Shown here: in pieces, positions 1-7,677 of the stretch
How positions within the stretch are numbered: position 1 is the first letter of the stretch
How the letters are laid out: the number at the start of each line of letters is the position of its first letter
Source of the DNA: Pseudomonadales bacterium
GTDB taxonomy: Bacteria; Pseudomonadota; Gammaproteobacteria; Pseudomonadales; Azotimanducaceae
Length of the DNA stretch: 39,963 nt
Assembly (NCBI GenBank): GCA_007131295.1
Contig: SLQW01000028.1
Span: forward strand, 1-39,963
Direction: 5' to 3'
The notes under the pieces: model-generated
Databases searched by the model: none
What the model was told of the DNA's origin: nothing
Seen by the model: the letters and a program-made list of their open reading frames with translations, nothing else
Program-made: the position numbers and the translations under genes

Positions 1-797
1 ATGAGCAGGGCGGCATAGGTCGTTGGGTGGCCGAGGTCGCGCGTCAGCGCCCCGAGGTTGAACTGGATCGCGCCGAACGCGGCGTTGGTTGGCAGGAAGG
101 CCACCACCGCGATCCAGAACATGGGCGCGCGCAGAATCAGGGGGACAGTCCATTCGCGCTGCTGCACCACCGTGGCACCGGCAGCGGAGGTTGTGGAAGC
201 CGCCAGCGTTTCCGGCTCCGGCGGCTGCCGCCGCAGGATCAGGAACGCCAATGGCAGGGTGGTGACGAGCGCCAGCGCCGCGAGGCCCTGCAGAGCGATA
301 CGCCAGCCGTACTGCTCCAGCAGATAGCCGGTGAGGAAAGGGAACGCGAAGCCGCCGATGGATGTGCCGATGGCCGAGATGCCGAGCGCCATGCCGCGCT
401 TTTCGAGGAACCAGCGGGTGACGAGGGTCTGGGCCGCAAGCGGTCCGGCCATGACCATCCCCAGCGGCATGATCAGCGCATAGAGTGCGACGATCTGCCA
501 CATTGCGGTGGCGAATGATGCCGCGAGCAGACCGCAGCAGAGCGCAATGCCGCCGGCTATGACCAGACCCCTTAAGGGCATTGCGTCCATGGCGCGACCA
601 GCGATCGGGCTCAGCAGGCCGACGCCGAGCTGCAGGACGGTGATCGCGATCATCACTCGGCCTCGGCTGGTGTCGAAGGCCTCCAGCCAGGGAACAACGA
701 ACAGCGCGAAGCAGTAGATCAGAATGCCGATCGTGACGGCCTGGAACACCAGGGTCAGCCCCACCACGTTCCAGCCGTAATGCCACGGAGTCTGCAT
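1..797 (-). CDS. MFS transporter, partial (C-terminus beyond window)
   Basis: The reverse strand reads without a stop from an ATG at 797 to the window edge, giving 265 residues. It begins MQTPWHYGWNVVGLTLVF, the usual opening of oxalate/formate- or monocarboxylate-type major facilitator proteins, in which HYGW leads into the first helix. About seven hydrophobic segments can be traced, with a basic loop near residue 130 (TRWFLEKRGMALGISAIG) that is characteristic of these families. A longer cytoplasmic loop near residues 190-220 probably separates the two six-helix halves. The substrate cannot be told; a small organic acid is the family's commonest cargo. It is divergent from the BCCT transporter. 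No strong Shine-Dalgarno precedes the ATG. Confidence 0.85.
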   Translation of the reverse strand, partial: MQTPWHYGWNVVGLTLVFQAVTIGILIYCFALFVVPWLEAFDTSRGRVMIAITVLQLGVGLLSPIAGRAMDAMPLRGLVIAGGIALCCGLLAASFATAMWQIVALYALIMPLGMVMAGPLAAQTLVTRWFLEKRGMALGISAIGTSIGGFAFPFLTGYLLEQYGWRIALQGLAALALVTTLPLAFLILRRQPPEPETLAASTTSAAGATVVQQREWTVPLILRAPMFWIAVVAFLPTNAAFGAIQFNLGALTRDLGHPTTYAALL

Positions 798-922
798 GCA
801 GAGGGGGTCCCAGCTGCCGAAAGCGCGCAACCTTACAACAAAGGCCGGGCGCACGCCCGCCGTCATGCAGCAGGCCGGTCGATCCGGTAGGCTGTCGCGC
901 TGGTCCGCTGGGGAAGTTCGCA

Positions 923-2548
923 ATGTTCGATCGTCTGGCTCGCGCCCTGAACGTGAGCGCCATTCCAGTCGTGTTCTTCACCTCTGCCGGTCTGGCCGTT
1001 TTGTTCGTGGCGTTAGCCCTACCTTATCGGGAGCAATTCGCCGCGTTCTTTGGACTCCTGGCCGGGTTTACCGTGGCCTACTTCGGCTGGTTCTACATCC
1101 TCAGTGTGACGGGCCTGCTTCTGTTCTTGATCTGGGTGGCCCTGTCCCGCTACGGGCAGATTCGTCTCAGTCAGGATCATGAAGGTCCGGAGTACGGCAC
1201 CTGGACCTGGTTCACCATGCTGTTCGCCGCCGGCATCGGCACAATCCTGATGTTCTGGGGTGTCGCCGAGCCCATGTCGCACTTCGCGGCGCCGCCATTC
1301 GAGGGCGTGGAGCCGAGGAGTCAGGAGGCCGCTGAGCGTGCAATGCAGATCGCGCTCTACCACTTCGGTCTCCACACCTGGACCATCTTCACACTGCCCG
1401 CACTGGCGATCGGCTACTTCACCTATCGGCAGGGGCTGCCGATGCGGATCAGCAGCCTGTTCTATACGATCCTCGGCCGCAGAATCTTCGGCCCCATCGG
1501 CTGGACCATCGACATCATTGCGGTGATCGGCACTCTTTTCGGCGTCGCGGTATCCGTTGGTCTCGGTACGCTGCAGCTCAACAGCGGACTCTCCCACCTG
1601 CTCGACAGGCCGCTCGGTGAGGTGTCGCAGACCATCATCGTTCTGACGATTACCGTAATCGCGACCATTTCCGTGGTGCTCGGGCTCGACCGCGGCATCC
1701 GGCGCCTGTCCCAGTTCAACATCAGCATCGCCTTGTTCATCCTGCTGTTCATCTGGGTGAGCGGACCGACGCTGTTCCTCACGGCCGGCACGGTCGAGAA
1801 CATCGGCAACTACCTGCATGCGTTGCCGAAGCTTGCGTTCTGGACAGACAGCTATCAGGGCGGCGACTGGCAGCGCAGCTGGACCGTCTTTTACTGGGCT
1901 TGGACCATTTCCTGGGCGCCTTACGTGGGTATTTTCATCGCGCGAATCTCCAAGGGGCGCACCATCCGCCAGTTCGTCGGCGGGGCGCTAGGTGCACCGC
2001 TTCTCTTCACGGTGATCTGGTTCTCGGTGTTCGGGCTGGCCGCCTTCGATCTCGAACTCAATCAGGGCGTGGATATCGCCACCGCCGTGCAGACGGACGT
2101 CTCGGTCGCGCTGTTCCGGTTCCTCGAGCAGTTCCCGTTGGCAACGCTGTTGTCAGTGCTGAGTGCGGTGATCATCATCGTCTTCCTGACGACCTCAGCG
2201 GACTCCGCGGCGCTGGTGATCGATTTGCTGAGTCGACGTGACGATCAGCCTTCTGTCACCGCCCAGCGTGCCTTCTGGACGCTGCTGATCGGCGTCATCG
2301 CGGCGACCCTGCTGCTTGGCGGCGGGCTCGAGGCCCTGCAGAACGTGATCACCACGTTGGGTTTTCCCTTCTGCCTGCTGCTGGTATTCATGGCCGTGGC
2401 CCTGACCCGCGCTCTGCACGCCGACTATCTCGGCTATTCCCTCGACGATCTTGCTGAGGGCAGAGCGCCTGCGCTGGATCCGATGGGCGCGGACTCGCCC
2501 TCCGTGATGGAAGACGAGCCTCCGGTCCCAAAGGGCCGGCACGATTGA
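923..2548 (+). CDS. BCCT family betaine/carnitine/choline transporter
   Basis: This 541-residue inner-membrane protein belongs to the betaine/carnitine/choline transporter family, which imports quaternary-ammonium osmolytes or nutrients. It has about twelve hydrophobic segments, the family signature WTVFYWAWTISWAPYVG in the middle, and VFLTTSADSA near residue 420, where BetP carries its Na+-site Thr/Ser. The glycine-rich stretch on helix 3 reads AGIGTILMFWGVAEP (103-117), whereas BetP-like proteins have GMGIG at the same place, so coupling or substrate may differ. The cytoplasmic C-terminal tail is short. GGGGAAG eight bases upstream supports the ATG. The gene is convergent with the sugar dehydrogenase, six bases apart. 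Confidence 0.93.
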   Translation: MFDRLARALNVSAIPVVFFTSAGLAVLFVALALPYREQFAAFFGLLAGFTVAYFGWFYILSVTGLLLFLIWVALSRYGQIRLSQDHEGPEYGTWTWFTMLFAAGIGTILMFWGVAEPMSHFAAPPFEGVEPRSQEAAERAMQIALYHFGLHTWTIFTLPALAIGYFTYRQGLPMRISSLFYTILGRRIFGPIGWTIDIIAVIGTLFGVAVSVGLGTLQLNSGLSHLLDRPLGEVSQTIIVLTITVIATISVVLGLDRGIRRLSQFNISIALFILLFIWVSGPTLFLTAGTVENIGNYLHALPKLAFWTDSYQGGDWQRSWTVFYWAWTISWAPYVGIFIARISKGRTIRQFVGGALGAPLLFTVIWFSVFGLAAFDLELNQGVDIATAVQTDVSVALFRFLEQFPLATLLSVLSAVIIIVFLTTSADSAALVIDLLSRRDDQPSVTAQRAFWTLLIGVIAATLLLGGGLEALQNVITTLGFPFCLLLVFMAVALTRALHADYLGYSLDDLAEGRAPALDPMGADSPSVMEDEPPVPKGRHD

Positions 2549-2554
2549 AGCGGA

Positions 2555-3670
2555 TCAGTCGGGATCCGAAGGCCGGATGCGCAGAATGCGTCCAGCCACC
2601 GCGTCCGTGAGGACGTAAAGCGAGCCGTCTGGTCCGGTGCGCACGTCGCGGATACGATCGCCGATCTCGTCGAACACCCTGCCATGGTCGACCGCCCCGT
2701 CGTCGGTCAGCTCGACCCGCCTGATGCTCTGTTCGGCAAGCGCACCTACGAAGAACTGGCCCTGCCACTGTGGGAACGCATCGCCGTCGTAGTAGGCGAG
2801 GCCCGAGGGGGCGATGGAAGGCGTCCAGTCCACCAGCGGCTGCTCCATGCCTGGGTACTCGGTGAACGGCGAGATGCGACCGCCGGTGTAGTCACGGCCG
2901 AAGGTGATGACGGGCCAGCCGTAGTTCAGTCCGGGCTCCAAACGATTGAACTCGTCGCCGCCGGCGGGGCCGTGTTCGTGTTGGAACACGCGGCCGTCGG
3001 GCAGGACGACCAGGCCCTGAGGGTTGCGATGGCCGTATGTCCAGATCACGTCCAGCGCCTCGGGATCATCTATAAAGGGGTTGTCGGCAGGAGCGCTGCC
3101 ATCGGTATGGATCCTGATGGTCTTGCCGCGGGTATTGTCGAGGCGCTGCGCATCCTCGCGGTAGTTGAAGCCGTCGCCGGTGGTGACGAGCAAGGTTCCG
3201 TCCGGAAGGAAGGCCAGCTTGCCGCCGTAATGGGCCGCTGTGCGCTGAGTGGGCGTTCCCGAGAAGATGACCTCCAGATCTTCGAGCCCCTCTGGCCCGA
3301 GGCGGGCGCGCGCGACGCGCGGGGTGTTGGAGCGCTGATCGCCGTGGGCGTAGCTGATGTACACGATGCGGCTCTCGGCGAAGTCCCGTGCCGGCAGGGC
3401 GTCGAACAGCCCGGCCTGACTGCGGACGAAGACCGGTGGGACACCAGCGAGTGGCGGAGACAGCTCACCGTCTGCGGAGAGTCGCCGCAGCTGGCCTCCG
3501 CGCTGGGTGACCAGGGCATCACCGTCGGGGAGAAAGTTGATGCTCCAGGGATGGTCGATGTCTTCGACGACCGTCTCGATGACGTAATCCGCGGCCAGAG
3601 CGTACGCACCGAGCGCGAACACCGCCATGGCGGCCAGCGAACGGAGCCGACGTGCCTGCATCCGTACCAT
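2555..3670 (-). CDS. PQQ-dependent sugar dehydrogenase (glucose/sorbosone dehydrogenase family)
   Basis: The protein has 371 residues, matching the soluble aldose sugar dehydrogenases (Asd/YliI type). A signal peptide is visible: a basic start (MVRMQARRLR), a hydrophobic core and a probable cut near ALA-AD around residue 27, so the enzyme is periplasmic. Family motifs follow in order: HPWSINFLPDGDALVTQ, the YGHRNPQGL stretch and HEHGPAGGDE, then repeated beta-propeller blades. These enzymes oxidise aldoses with PQQ and pass electrons to a respiratory acceptor. No PQQ synthesis genes lie in the window. GAGGA upstream fits the ATG at 3670; an ATG three codons downstream is an alternative. Confidence 0.92.
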   Translation of the reverse strand: MVRMQARRLRSLAAMAVFALGAYALAADYVIETVVEDIDHPWSINFLPDGDALVTQRGGQLRRLSADGELSPPLAGVPPVFVRSQAGLFDALPARDFAESRIVYISYAHGDQRSNTPRVARARLGPEGLEDLEVIFSGTPTQRTAAHYGGKLAFLPDGTLLVTTGDGFNYREDAQRLDNTRGKTIRIHTDGSAPADNPFIDDPEALDVIWTYGHRNPQGLVVLPDGRVFQHEHGPAGGDEFNRLEPGLNYGWPVITFGRDYTGGRISPFTEYPGMEQPLVDWTPSIAPSGLAYYDGDAFPQWQGQFFVGALAEQSIRRVELTDDGAVDHGRVFDEIGDRIRDVRTGPDGSLYVLTDAVAGRILRIRPSDPD

Positions 3671-3782
3671 GCAATGCTTCCTCGTCCTGGGGCTTCACCT
3701 GTCCGCCTGAAGGGGTCACCATGCAGGTCGGGGGCGCGCCGGTGGCGTTGCACTGCCGCATCATCGGAGACAGGGCGACAGC

Positions 3783-4229
3783 ATGATTCTTCGTACCATT
3801 GTTGCATTTATCGCGGCGGTCGTGGTGGCCGCTGCGTTGGCGGCGATAGCCAACACCCAGTTCGTCCTGGCCGAGCTGACGCGCCTCGGGATCGAAGTCG
3901 GCCTGGGTGATCGGCTGGCCATGACAGGTCACGACATCGTCGGCATGACGCCTCTCTACCTGCCGGTATTCGGGGTCGGACTGCTGATTGGGTTTTCCGT
4001 GGCGGCGTTGGTGATCCGGTTCCTGCTTCCCGACTGGGGACAGTTCGGTTACACGCTCGCAGGCGCTACGGCGGTGGTCGCCATCATGGTGATCGCCATG
4101 ATGACGTTCGGTCTGATGCCGGTCGCGGGCGCACGCACCTTCGGAGGCATGGTGGCGCAGGGCCTCGCCGGTGCGGCGGGTGGATATGTGTTCGGGCGTA
4201 TCCTGCTGCGGCGCGCCGCGGCGGTCTGA
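3783..4229 (+). CDS. Small four-helix membrane protein, function unknown
   Basis: The protein has 148 residues and almost nothing but membrane segments, at roughly 3-25, 58-82, 88-112 and 122-142. The N-terminal segment could be an uncleaved anchor. Between the first two segments is a short, probably periplasmic region (AELTRLGIEVGLGDRLAMTGHD). I do not recognise a named family and no catalytic motif is visible. It is divergent from the sugar dehydrogenase, sharing a 112-base intergenic region, and lies 72 bases upstream of the aldolase on the same strand, so the two could be co-transcribed. Confidence 0.75.
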   Translation: MILRTIVAFIAAVVVAAALAAIANTQFVLAELTRLGIEVGLGDRLAMTGHDIVGMTPLYLPVFGVGLLIGFSVAALVIRFLLPDWGQFGYTLAGATAVVAIMVIAMMTFGLMPVAGARTFGGMVAQGLAGAAGGYVFGRILLRRAAAV

Positions 4230-4301
4230 AGGCAAGGCAGGCATTCGCTGGCAGCCGAGCCTCGGGTCGGTGGCGTCACAGCACACTGGAGCCAGACGGC
4301 T

Positions 4302-5060
4302 ATGCGGGAAAATCGGGTATTGCAGCGGTGGCGCGCCGGACAAGCAACGCTGGGCGGTTGGCTCGCCATCGGCAATGCCTACACCGCGGAGCTGATGGGA
4401 TCTCTGGGTTTCGATTGGCTGTGCATCGATCTCCAGCACGGACAGATCGGCCCGGACGATCTGCACACGATGCTGCCGGCGATCAGCGCGACGCCCGCGG
4501 TGCCCTTCGTGCGGGTACCCTGGAATGCTCCCGACGCGATCATGAAGGCGCTCGATGCCGGTGCCTACGGTGTCATCGTGCCCATGGTCAACAGCGTGCA
4601 TGAGGCGCGCGCAGCAGTGGCCGCCTGTCGCTATCCGCCCGACGGCATACGCTCCTTCGGTCCGATACGCGCAGCGCTTTACGGCGGTCCGGGCTACGCC
4701 AGGAACGCTAATCAAGAGCTGGCCTGCGTCGTGATGATCGAGACCGCGGAAGCGCTGGCAGCAGTCGATGAGATCGTGGCGGTCCCGGGTGTCGACGCGG
4801 TGTACGTCGGTCCATCCGATCTCGGACTGTCGCGGGGGCGCTCACCGAAGGGCGATGACGATGATCCCGCGCACCTCGCGGACGTGGCGAGGGTGCTAGA
4901 GGCATGCCGTCGGCACGGTGTGGTGGCGGGCATCCACTGCAGCAGTCTGGCCTTCGCCCGGCGCTGGCTCGCTGCCGGCTTCCTGATGGTCACGGTGGGC
5001 GCCGACAGCGGTTTTCTCGCCCGCGCAGCCGCTTCCGACCTCGCGGCCCTGCGCGGCTAG
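4302..5060 (+). CDS. HpcH/HpaI family class II aldolase
   Basis: This 252-residue protein aligns by eye with HpaI (4-hydroxy-2-oxoheptanedioate aldolase) and 2-keto-3-deoxy-L-rhamnonate aldolase, which cleave 2-oxo-acid aldols to pyruvate and an aldehyde using a divalent metal. The active-site elements are present: H46 in IDLQHG (the usual Glu two residues after Asp is Gln here), R71 in VRVPWN, metal ligands E147 (VMIETAEA) and D173 (VGPSDLGL). GGAG upstream supports the ATG. It is convergent with the CoA-transferase operon. The substrate is unknown; the neighbouring CoA-transferase, aminotransferase and fumarase suggest carboxylic-acid catabolism, but that is inference. Confidence 0.92.
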   Translation: MRENRVLQRWRAGQATLGGWLAIGNAYTAELMGSLGFDWLCIDLQHGQIGPDDLHTMLPAISATPAVPFVRVPWNAPDAIMKALDAGAYGVIVPMVNSVHEARAAVAACRYPPDGIRSFGPIRAALYGGPGYARNANQELACVVMIETAEALAAVDEIVAVPGVDAVYVGPSDLGLSRGRSPKGDDDDPAHLADVARVLEACRRHGVVAGIHCSSLAFARRWLAAGFLMVTVGADSGFLARAAASDLAALRG

Positions 5061-5100
5061 TTAAAAAGCGGCAGTAAGCAGTTGATTCGTAAGGCTACGC

Positions 5101-6330
5101 TCAGCTGCGACGGACCGCGTCGGCCTCGTACAGCCGTTGGCGTTCGCCAGCATCGAAGCCCAGTTCCGCGAGTATTTCGTCGCTGTGCTCGCCGAGCCGA
5201 GCCGCATATCCGGGAGCACGTTTGGCTACCCCATCGATCCACAGCGGACTGGCGATAGTCTGCTGCCAGCCGGGCCGCGGATCGGCTACCGGAGTCAGGA
5301 CGTCCGCTGCCAACGCCTGGGGGTCATCGGGGAGATCGTCCAGCGTGGTCAGCATTGCGGCAGGGATGCTTGCTGCTTCGAGCAGGCGTCGGACCTCGGC
5401 AGCGGGGTGGCGGATGAACACCGCGGCGAGTGTCTGATGCAGGACGGGCGCGTGCTCCCGCCGCGCCTGCAGGGTGGCGAAGCGTGGGTCGTCCGCCAGT
5501 GCAGGTATGCCGAGCGCAGTCACCAGTCGCGGCCACTCACGCTCTTCATTGAGCAGGGTGAGCTGCAGCCAGCGACCGTCTGCAGTTTCGTACTGAGTTG
5601 CGAGGGCGTTGGCCACCGCCGTCTCGGCGCTCCGTTCCGGGAGCGCGGCACCGCACAGGCGCATCGACGCCAGCATGCCGTGCGACCATAGGCCGTTCGC
5701 GAATAGCGACGTCGTCACGCGGCGGCCCTTGCCGCTACGTTCCCGTGCCCAGAGCGCGGTCATGATGGCGCCGAACAAGGTCATAGCGGTGGCGTGATCA
5801 CCCATGCCGGGTGCCGAGGCTGCCGGCGGGCCGCCGGGTCGCCGCACCCAGTCTGCGAGCCCACTTCGCGACCACCACGCAGTCGTGTCGTAACCGGGCT
5901 GATCTGCTTCCGGTCCGGTTTCGCCATAGCCGGTGACCTGGGCATAGACGAGTCGGTCGTTGAGCGCAGACAGGCGCGGCCAGTCGATACCGAGTCGTGC
6001 CGCGAGTGCCGGCCGGAAGTTGGTGACGAGTACGTCGCAACGCGCGACCAGGGCATCGACGACCGGACGGGCGTGAGCAGACTTGAGATCGATCGCGAGC
6101 GAGCGTTTGTTGCGCCCGTCTAGAACCCAGAAGTAGTTGTGATCGCAGGGCAGGGCGTTCGGACCCTCGCCGAGCTGTCGCAGCGGATCGCCTTCGAAGG
6201 ATTCCAGCTTGATGACCTCGGCGCCGAAGTCCGACATTACGGTTGCCGCGGCGGGGCCGGCGACCCAGGTTCCGGCATCGAGTACTCGAATACCTTCGAG
6301 CAGAGGTCTGTCTTCGTCCATGGTGGTCAA
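5101..6330 (-). CDS. CaiB/BaiF family (class III) CoA-transferase
   Basis: The 409-residue protein is a family III CoA-transferase, which moves CoA between carboxylic acids through an aspartyl-CoA anhydride. The N-terminal Rossmann part has the family opening LLEGIRVLDAGTWVAGPAA and DFGAEVIKLE. The catalytic Asp is D178 in PGMGDHATAM, matching D169 of formyl-CoA transferase. I place the start at TTG 6330 because GGAG sits six bases upstream; an ATG three codons later (6321) would be 15 bases from it. The TTG overlaps the TGA of the aminotransferase gene (TTGA), which suggests translational coupling. It is the last gene of the fumarase-kinase-aminotransferase operon. The acyl substrate cannot be read from the sequence. 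Confidence 0.92.
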   Translation of the reverse strand: MTTMDEDRPLLEGIRVLDAGTWVAGPAAATVMSDFGAEVIKLESFEGDPLRQLGEGPNALPCDHNYFWVLDGRNKRSLAIDLKSAHARPVVDALVARCDVLVTNFRPALAARLGIDWPRLSALNDRLVYAQVTGYGETGPEADQPGYDTTAWWSRSGLADWVRRPGGPPAASAPGMGDHATAMTLFGAIMTALWARERSGKGRRVTTSLFANGLWSHGMLASMRLCGAALPERSAETAVANALATQYETADGRWLQLTLLNEEREWPRLVTALGIPALADDPRFATLQARREHAPVLHQTLAAVFIRHPAAEVRRLLEAASIPAAMLTTLDDLPDDPQALAADVLTPVADPRPGWQQTIASPLWIDGVAKRAPGYAARLGEHSDEILAELGFDAGERQRLYEADAVRRS

Positions 6331-7670
6331 CGGCGGCTCCTGGCCCTTGGTGGTTGCTGATCTGAAAAGGCGCTCTCCAGGGCCGAGGGGAGCGCTCGGA
6401 GAAACGGCGCGAGGTCATCGACGCGCATGACGGATGCCAGAAAGCCGCTTCCCGACGGGGTGAGCAGCACACGCTCTGCGAGCAGGTGCCGGTGCAAGCG
6501 CGACATGATGTCCTGTTCGTGCTCGCTGCGGTGATAGCTGCGGTAGTCGCGAATGGGCCGGTCGTGTGGGTGCAGCGCGAACAGCGAGCCGATGCCCGTC
6601 ACCTGAGCTGGAACACCGCAGGCATCGATGGCTTCCTGGACACCGTTCCTGACGACCTCGCCAAGGTGCTCGAGATGATCGAAGGCCGCGGTATCGAGCA
6701 GGCTCATGGCGGCCTCGCCGGCGACCATGCTCACCGGGTTTGCCGTGAAGGTCCCGCTGGTCGGAACCTGCGCCGGTTCCCGCTCGCTGCCGAACACGGC
6801 CATCACGTCCTCGCGGCCGGCGATGGCGCCGATGGGTAGCCCACCGCCGATGATCTTGCCGAGCGCGGTCAGGTCCGGATCGATTCCAAGCCGTCCCTGG
6901 GCACCGGAGAAACCGAGCCGGAAGGCGATGACCTCGTCGAACACCAGCAGGCTGCCGTGCCGCCGCGACTCCTCGCGCAGGAGTGCCAGATAATCCGGAT
7001 CCAGAGGTTCGGATCCGCAGCGCGCAGGCACAGGATCCACCAGGATTGCTGCTAGGCTGTCCGCTTCCTCGGTCAGGATTCTGCGGGTCGTTTCGAGATC
7101 GTTTGCCGGCAGCACGCGCACCAGATCGAGGAGAGCGGGAGGCATACCGGGATAGCGGGCGGTACTGGCAGGCTCGGCGCCCCAATTGGCCGGCGTCGAG
7201 CTGCTGCTCACGGCAGCCACGTCGTCGGAACCGTGGTAGACACCTTCGATTCTGGCGATACGACTGCGGCCGGTGAAAGCGCGGGCTGCCCTTAGGGCGA
7301 CAGCGACTGCCTCCGACCCGGTATTGGTGAAACGCAGGCGCTCGAACGCCGGAACCCGCCCACAGAGCAGGCCTCCGAGCTTGAGTTCGGCTTCCGTAGG
7401 CAGGGCGAAACAGGTTCCGCGTTCGATCTGATCGGCGATGGCGGCAGTCACCAGCGGGTGGGCGTGGCCATGAATGAGCACGCCGAGATTGCCCGTGAGA
7501 TCGAGGTAGCGATTGCCGTCCGCATCGGTGACCCACGGGCCCCGCCCTGAGACCAAATACGGCGGATAGGGTGCCATCCAGACCTGCTGTCGGGTGTTGG
7601 CGCCAGGGAAGATCTGTCGCGCACGCTCGTAGAGGGCGCGGGAGCGGGATTCGGGCGAGGTCCAGTGCAC
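6327..7670 (-). CDS. Class III aminotransferase, glutamate-1-semialdehyde aminomutase-like
   Basis: A PLP enzyme of 447 residues in the GSA 2,1-aminomutase/omega-aminotransferase group. The N-terminal part reads LYERARQIFPGANTRQ and later WVTDADGNRYLDL, both typical of GSA-type enzymes. The PLP-binding residues are visible: D245 in VFDEVIAFR and the Schiff-base lysine K272 in ALGKIIGGGLPIGAI. The reading frame is open further upstream, but that part is inside the histidine kinase gene; the GTG at 7670, seven bases after the kinase stop, is the sensible start. A true HemL is not expected in an operon with a CoA-transferase, so an amino-acid or beta-amino-acid transaminase is more likely. The gene overlaps the next by its stop codon. 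Confidence 0.9.
   Translation of the reverse strand: MHWTSPESRSRALYERARQIFPGANTRQQVWMAPYPPYLVSGRGPWVTDADGNRYLDLTGNLGVLIHGHAHPLVTAAIADQIERGTCFALPTEAELKLGGLLCGRVPAFERLRFTNTGSEAVAVALRAARAFTGRSRIARIEGVYHGSDDVAAVSSSSTPANWGAEPASTARYPGMPPALLDLVRVLPANDLETTRRILTEEADSLAAILVDPVPARCGSEPLDPDYLALLREESRRHGSLLVFDEVIAFRLGFSGAQGRLGIDPDLTALGKIIGGGLPIGAIAGREDVMAVFGSEREPAQVPTSGTFTANPVSMVAGEAAMSLLDTAAFDHLEHLGEVVRNGVQEAIDACGVPAQVTGIGSLFALHPHDRPIRDYRSYHRSEHEQDIMSRLHRHLLAERVLLTPSGSGFLASVMRVDDLAPFLRALPSALESAFSDQQPPRARSRR
6337..6340 (-). promoter_or_regulatory. Shine-Dalgarno GGAG deciding the TTG start of the CoA-transferase
   Basis: GGAG on the minus strand stands six bases before TTG 6330 and 15 bases before the in-frame ATG at 6321. 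The spacing favours the TTG, which also gives a TTGA overlap with the upstream stop codon. Confidence 0.55.
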
Positions 7671-7677
7671 GGCGGCC

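Noticed and set aside
2684-3910. A 408-codon plus-strand frame opposite the sugar dehydrogenase, and a 398-codon minus frame at 3519-4715
   Set aside because: Both are shadows of recognised genes on the opposite strand.
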